Positions 60,672 to 64,000 of a DNA stretch of 64,000 nt are shown one piece after another; the stretch's first letter is position 1, and every line of letters begins with the position of its first letter. Made by a program: the position numbers and the translations under genes. The stretch spans positions 229,231 to 293,230 of the forward strand of contig NZ_FOXX01000006.1 in NCBI RefSeq assembly GCF_900115845.1, in the 5' to 3' direction. The notes beneath the pieces are model-generated. The model made no database searches. It worked only from the letters and a program-made list of their open reading frames with translations, and was not told where the DNA came from. This DNA comes from Priestia endophytica DSM 13796 (GTDB taxonomy: Bacteria; Bacillota; Bacilli; Bacillales; Bacillaceae_H).

Positions 60672-61005
60672 ATTTAAATCCTTTCTAACGAGTTTCTAAA
60701 AGTTTTTCCCATTGTGACCAATGTCATGCGTATATAGTAATGAAGAATTATTGGCAACAATCATACGCGGGGGAATGGAGCTTGATTTTGAACTTTGTCA
60801 TTTGTAAAATAACGAATAGTGGCTATCTTCTTAACACTGCGAATCTACCTCACATCGAAGTAAGGATTTAATTGAAAAGACTTTTAGAGAAATTCTTGAA
60901 CAGAAATGAAACGAAACTATCATTTAATCGTTATTAACAAAGAGAAGGCTTTGATTTTTATATAACAAAAGACTACATATGAAAGAAAAAAGGGGTGTTC
61001 CCACC
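60672..61005. other. 334-base intergenic region without a supported gene
   Basis: Divergent spacer. A GGGGGAATGGAG SD-like segment near 60770 precedes a 30-codon TTG frame, but composition is not protein-like and it is not called. No riboswitch motif was recognised. Confidence 0.45.
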
Positions 61006-61422
61006 ATGTCGCATGTTTTAAAAACGGTTTTAACAGGCTGGTTTATTATGGTGATTACATATGGAATTGTTCTGCTTGGTGTTGCTCGCAGCTTAGAAAT
61101 GCTGTACAAAACGCCATTAGATCTTAGTCAAACAACCTCAGTTATTATACTAGGGATGTGTCTGCTTACTGTTCCTTATCTTGTGGCAGGTGTATATGGG
61201 CGTTTAAATATGAATGGAGATTTGCAAATTTTTCTTCTCTTTATGATTGTTCCTGTTGTACTTGAGCGTGTTTTTATATATGGATTAGGAGCCTTTCTTA
61301 CGAAAGATGTTCCTGTTATTGAATTTATTCAATTAGATATTGCTCCTTACTTCACATTTTCGTACATTATAGCAGGTTTAGGAAGTATGGCAATTGCACT
61401 TATTGTAGCGAAAACATGGTAG
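61006..61422 (+). CDS. Four-helix membrane protein of unknown function
   Basis: 138 residues, ATG 61006 after AAAGGGGTG. The in-frame ATG at 60979 has no SD. Four hydrophobic segments (about 8-28, 42-64, 76-98, 116-135). No family recognised. Followed by a terminator, then another small membrane protein gene in the same direction. Confidence 0.72.
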   Translation: MSHVLKTVLTGWFIMVITYGIVLLGVARSLEMLYKTPLDLSQTTSVIILGMCLLTVPYLVAGVYGRLNMNGDLQIFLLFMIVPVVLERVFIYGLGAFLTKDVPVIEFIQLDIAPYFTFSYIIAGLGSMAIALIVAKTW

Positions 61423-61429
61423 AAACGAG

Positions 61430-61463
61430 AAGCTCATTTCTTTTTAGAAGTGAGCTTTTTTTA
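61430..61463 (+). terminator. Terminator after the four-helix protein gene
   Basis: AAGCTCA-TTTCT pairs with AGAAG-TGAGCTT, followed by TTTTT. Confidence 0.85.
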
Positions 61464-61482
61464 ATAAGGAAGGAATGCCACC

Positions 61483-61872
61483 ATGAAAATAAAACGAAAC
61501 ATCATCTATATTATGCTTATGATAATCATTATCTTTTTAGGAATTGTAGTGCGAAAAAAAAGTGCCTATTTTCCACGCATTGTAAACTTATACTTGGGTG
61601 ATATCCTTTGGGCTTTACTTATATTTTTAGGGTTTTCATTTTTAATGGAGAAGAAAGGATTAAAAATCGTTATTTTTCTGTCTTTATTGTTTTGTTATGG
61701 AATTGAAATAAGTCAGCTTTATCATGCAGAATGGATTGATGCAGTTAGGAGCACAACGCTCGGTGGGTTAGTGTTAGGGTTAGGGTATGGCTTTCTATTC
61801 AGTGATTTAGTCTCTTATACAGTTGGAATACTGTTTGGAGCACTGTGCACAATTCTTCTAAAAAGAAGCTGA
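61483..61872 (+). CDS. DUF2809-type membrane protein
   Basis: 129 residues, ATG 61483 after GGAAGGAATG. Four membrane segments and the pattern VNLYLGDILWALLIFLG...EISQLYHAEWIDAVRSTTLGGLVLG, which I associate with DUF2809 proteins. The acidic and aromatic residues in EISQLYHAEWID lie at the membrane edge and are the most conserved-looking part. Function unknown. No strong terminator follows; only a weak AAGCTGA/TCAGCTT repeat near 61866-61890. Confidence 0.72.
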   Translation: MKIKRNIIYIMLMIIIIFLGIVVRKKSAYFPRIVNLYLGDILWALLIFLGFSFLMEKKGLKIVIFLSLLFCYGIEISQLYHAEWIDAVRSTTLGGLVLGLGYGFLFSDLVSYTVGILFGALCTILLKRS

Positions 61873-61988
61873 CAAAAATTCCATCAGCTTAATCTTAAAA
61901 CATCTAAATATTAATATATATCTGTATTATATTAAGAGGAAAAGGAAAGGTGCTTATAAAGAGTTCTTTTCGGTAAGAAGGTGAAAAA

Positions 61989-62267
61989 ATGAAAGAATTT
62001 CCCCTTGTTTATACAAATGTTTGGGACGGCATCATCGCTGTTCCCCTTGTGTTAATTTTGGTGCAAGTTTTAAAAATTCTTTTTTCAATTAAAGGTTCGT
62101 ATATCTCCACCCTTTCAACAGTTATAGGTCTTATCATTTCTATTTTTTTTAGTCATCCTCATAGCCTATCAGCAGGAATATTTATGGGTTTCTTTTATGG
62201 AAATGGGGCTGTAGGAGTGTACGCCTCTCTAAAAACATCTCTTCAAGCCTTTCAGCGTAAACAGTAA
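61989..62267 (+). CDS. Small holin-like membrane protein
   Basis: 92 residues, ATG 61989 after AAGAAGGTG. Three hydrophobic segments (about 14-34, 38-58, 62-84), a short N-terminus and a basic C-terminus. It resembles small phage or phage-like holins of Gram-positive bacteria in size and in the VWDGIIAVPLVLILVQVLKI start followed by a Gly-rich third helix. No endolysin or other phage gene is near, so the term describes topology only. Single gene. Confidence 0.6.
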   Translation: MKEFPLVYTNVWDGIIAVPLVLILVQVLKILFSIKGSYISTLSTVIGLIISIFFSHPHSLSAGIFMGFFYGNGAVGVYASLKTSLQAFQRKQ

Positions 62268-62342
62268 GAACGTGCCTTTTTTCTCTTGAGAAAATTCGGT
62301 AAAATAAAAATATCGAGAATGAGGGGGGAGAAAAAAGTATAC

Positions 62343-62906
62343 ATGAGTAAGAAAATAAAAAACATGGTTACAACAAATCGTTTAATAATGAAAGACATGA
62401 AAGAAGAGGATGGAGAAATCCTTTATAAATACTGGTCAGATAATGAAGTTACAAAGTATATGAATATTACACCGTTTCATAAAGTAGAGCAAGCGAAGGA
62501 AATGATTCAATTTTTAACAACGTTAAAAGAAGAAGGAAAAGCAGCGCGATATTCTATCTTTTTAAAGAAAAGCGGGGAGTTAATTGGAACATGTGGTTTC
62601 AACTCTATTGATAATGAGAACAGTCGTGTGGAGATTGGCTATGACTTAGGTAAAAATTACTGGGGACATGGTTACATTAGAGAAGCATTAACAGCACTTA
62701 TACAAGAAGCTTTTTTCTCTCTTCATATGAATCGAATCGAAGCAAAAGTAGAAGTGGAAAATGAAAATTCTATTAAAGCGCTTTCTAAATTAGCTTTTAC
62801 TAATGAAGGGCGATTGCGTCAGTATGAACGCTCTAAAGGGAAACTTATTGACGTTTATATGTTTTCTCTTTTAAAGGAAGAGTTTCATAAATTAGAAGAA
62901 AGCTAA
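62343..62906 (+). CDS. RimJ/RimL-type GNAT acetyltransferase
   Basis: 188 residues from ATG 62343 (SD GGGGGGAG, 12-14 bases away). ATG 62364, at MVTTNRLIMKDM, is an alternative. Features are TNRLIMKDMKEEDGEILYKYW, the acetyl-CoA loop EIGYDLGKNYWGHGYIREAL and NENSIKALSKLAFTNEGRLRQYE, the ribosomal-protein acetyltransferase pattern. Substrate unknown. Not evidently linked to neighbours. Confidence 0.87.
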   Translation: MSKKIKNMVTTNRLIMKDMKEEDGEILYKYWSDNEVTKYMNITPFHKVEQAKEMIQFLTTLKEEGKAARYSIFLKKSGELIGTCGFNSIDNENSRVEIGYDLGKNYWGHGYIREALTALIQEAFFSLHMNRIEAKVEVENENSIKALSKLAFTNEGRLRQYERSKGKLIDVYMFSLLKEEFHKLEES

Positions 62907-62935
62907 TGCCGATTTAATATACAGTACAGGTATAG

Positions 62936-63007
62936 GAAAAGGAGGTAAGCTGTTTTGTAAAAGGTACCGTTTTTAAAGTTCAAAACGTTATAGAACAGCG
63001 GATATTA
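62936..63007 (+). promoter_or_regulatory. bluB leader: orphan SD with TTG-TAA and alternative hairpins
   Basis: AAAAGGAGGT (62937-62946) is an excellent SD not followed by a usable gene. Eight bases later comes TTG directly followed by TAA (62955-62960). GCTGTT (62949-62954) can pair with AACAGC (62994-62999), or GTTTTG (62952-62957) with CAAAAC (62981-62986), just before bluB, whose own SD is weak. It is not a cobalamin riboswitch, as no B12 box is present. Could be translational control or a relic. Confidence 0.35.
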
Positions 63008-63652
63008 ATGTTCAATGAACAAGAAAAGAAAGCTTTATATGATGTAATTTATAAGCGGAGAGATGTACGAACGTTTTTGTCAAAAAGCATTCCATCAGAT
63101 GTGTTGCAAAGAGTATTAGAAGCGGGACATCACGCTCCCTCTGTTGGATTTATGCAGCCGTGGAACTTTGTTTTAGTGAAAGATGGTGAGCTTAAGAAAA
63201 AGCTAGCATGGGCAGCAGAAAAAGAAAGAAAAGCACTCTCTATCCATTATGAAGGAGAGAAAGCAAATCAGTTTTTAGAATTAAAAGTAGAAGGAATTAA
63301 GGAAGCTCCTGTGACAATATGCGTGACATGTGATCCCACAAGAGGAGGTTCGCATGTTTTGGGGAGAAATTCAATTCCGGAAACAGATATTTTATCAACG
63401 GCATGTGCTATACAAAATATGTGGCTCGCATCTTGTGCAGAAGGTCTTGCACTTGGATGGGTAAGCTTTTATAAAAAAAATGATGTGAGAGATATTTTAT
63501 CTATCCCTCCACATGTCGATCCAGTTGCCCTTTTATCCATTGGGTATACAGAAGATTATCCGTCTTCACCCATTTTAGAAGAAGCAAAATGGGAAAAACG
63601 AAGAGAACTTGATGGATTAATCTTTGAAGATACATGGGGGAACAAAAAATAA
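63008..63652 (+). CDS. bluB: 5,6-dimethylbenzimidazole synthase
   Basis: Converts FMNH2 with oxygen to 5,6-dimethylbenzimidazole, the lower ligand of cobalamin. 214 residues, nitroreductase-like FMN fold. BluB-specific features are YKRRDVRTFLSKSIP (phosphate-binding Arg), HHAPSVGFMQPWNFVLV, and the later ALGWVSFYKKNDVRDIL segment. SD before ATG 63008 is poor, but no better in-frame start exists. It is isolated from other cobalamin genes here, although a cobalamin riboswitch controls an importer at the other end of the window. Its terminator appears broken by an IS element. Confidence 0.93.
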   Translation: MFNEQEKKALYDVIYKRRDVRTFLSKSIPSDVLQRVLEAGHHAPSVGFMQPWNFVLVKDGELKKKLAWAAEKERKALSIHYEGEKANQFLELKVEGIKEAPVTICVTCDPTRGGSHVLGRNSIPETDILSTACAIQNMWLASCAEGLALGWVSFYKKNDVRDILSIPPHVDPVALLSIGYTEDYPSSPILEEAKWEKRRELDGLIFEDTWGNKK

Positions 63653-63668
63653 AAAGCTGCAGAGTTTC
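63653..63668 (+). terminator. Half of the bluB terminator, interrupted by the IS
   Basis: AAAAAGCTGCAGAGTTTC (63651-63668) looks like the 5' arm AAAAGCTGCAG and loop of an intrinsic terminator. The matching arm CTGCAGCTTTT is missing because the IS inverted repeat starts here (TG at 63669). See findings. Confidence 0.55.
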
Positions 63669-64000
63669 TGGACTGACCCCATGAAGTGAGACAAATAAAA
63701 AACACCTTTTCGTTAAAGATCGGATACAAATGACCGAACTATAACGTGGAGGTGTTTTTTCTATGGGAACAAGAGTAAGTTATCCAGTAGAAGTGAAAAT
63801 GAAGGCGATTGAAATGAGGTTAGCAGGCGTGCCTGTAAAAGAAGTCATGGAAACCTTACAGATTCGGAATCGTACCCAACTGAAAACCTGGATGAGATGG
63901 TATAAGAATGGAGAGATGAAGCGACTAGAACAGCCTGTTGGAAAACAATATACTTATGGGAAAGGACCGCATTCTCAAGATGCATTCGCTAAATTAGAAG
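63669..64000 (+). mobile_element. Left end of an IS3-family insertion sequence
   Basis: The terminal repeat begins TGGACTGACCCC at 63669-63680 and is followed by a leader with an SD and an IS3-type orfA reading to the window edge. Right end, orfB and target duplication lie outside. The IS150-type subgroup is likely from the TGGACTGACCCC end, but this was not checked against a database. Confidence 0.82.
63763..64000 (+). CDS. IS3-family transposase OrfA (5' part)
   Basis: 79 residues visible from ATG 63763, preceded by GGAGGTG. Helix-turn-helix protein of the IS3 OrfA type (YPVEVKMKAIEMRLAGVPVK, then MetGluThrLeu-type recognition helix, QLKTWMRWYKNGE). In this group OrfA and OrfB are joined by -1 frameshifting to make the transposase. 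The frame is open at the right edge. It is intact as far as seen. Confidence 0.88.
   Translation, partial: MGTRVSYPVEVKMKAIEMRLAGVPVKEVMETLQIRNRTQLKTWMRWYKNGEMKRLEQPVGKQYTYGKGPHSQDAFAKLE

Noticed and set aside
62907..63007. Cobalamin riboswitch before bluB
   Set aside because: No B12 box or core motifs; the region is too short.

Overview
The window reads as a low-GC, spore-forming Bacillaceae chromosome. Coding density is high, Shine-Dalgarno (SD) sites are strong (AAAGGAGG type), and TTG and GTG starts are common. Many proteins resemble known Bacillus subtilis proteins (CwlC, YhcN, FruRKA, IspA, AprX, YclM, AsnB, RocA, BrnQ). A Priestia/Bacillus-type host is likely, but the species cannot be fixed from this sequence. 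No rRNA, tRNA, CRISPR array or prophage was seen. The only clear mobile element is an IS3-type element cut by the right edge.

Layout. 1-0.66 kb: 5' part of a proline symporter gene (minus strand). 1.0-6.2 kb: a cobalamin riboswitch with its own terminator, then a five-gene Nik/Opp-type ABC importer, probably for cobalt or nickel. 6.3-8.8 kb: a polysaccharide deacetylase, a DedA protein and a UgtP-like glycosyltransferase. 9.5-12.2 kb: NAD-malic enzyme and an AEC-type permease. 12.4-14.9 kb: a MerR/TipAS regulator with a BmrA-like exporter. 14.9-19.4 kb: fumarase, diverging from assimilatory-type nitrite reductase (nirBD). 19.4-22 kb: stress and sporulation genes. 22.2-25.1 kb: aspartokinase, then a MurE paralogue broken by two frameshifts. 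25.4-32.9 kb: SodC-like lipoprotein, the fructose operon, a DAACS symporter and P5C dehydrogenase. 33-36.5 kb: a small cationic membrane peptide behind an attenuator-like hairpin, IspA, a degenerate rhodanese and a WalR-box deacetylase. 36.6-40 kb: lipoprotein plus two-component system. 40.1-43.2 kb: GNAT, OYE-family oxidoreductase, BrnQ. 43.6-46.9 kb: a poorly characterised envelope cluster (Yip1, unknown protein, Tyr/Trp-rich lipoprotein, glutathionylspermidine-synthase-like ATP-grasp, DUF350, micropeptide). 47.3-54.1 kb: oxidoreductases, AprX, a methyltransferase and small envelope proteins. 54.4-60 kb: a WalR-box NlpC/P60 hydrolase, a tandem T-box leader with DAHP synthase, and AsnB with its own WalR box. 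60.1-64 kb: a candidate small RNA, a membrane-anchored nuclease-like protein, small membrane proteins, BluB and the IS element.

Themes. Cobalamin appears at both ends: riboswitch-controlled metal uptake on the left and BluB, which makes the lower ligand, on the right. Cell-wall remodelling recurs, and three promoters (deacetylase, NlpC/P60 endopeptidase, asnB) carry exact TGTWAH-N5-TGTWAH boxes as bound by WalR. The best candidates for something undescribed are the ATP-grasp/DUF350 envelope cluster, the promoter-terminator-micropeptide unit at 32.9-33.2 kb, the unassigned RNA at 60.1 kb, and the tandem T-box module with one sensing domain.
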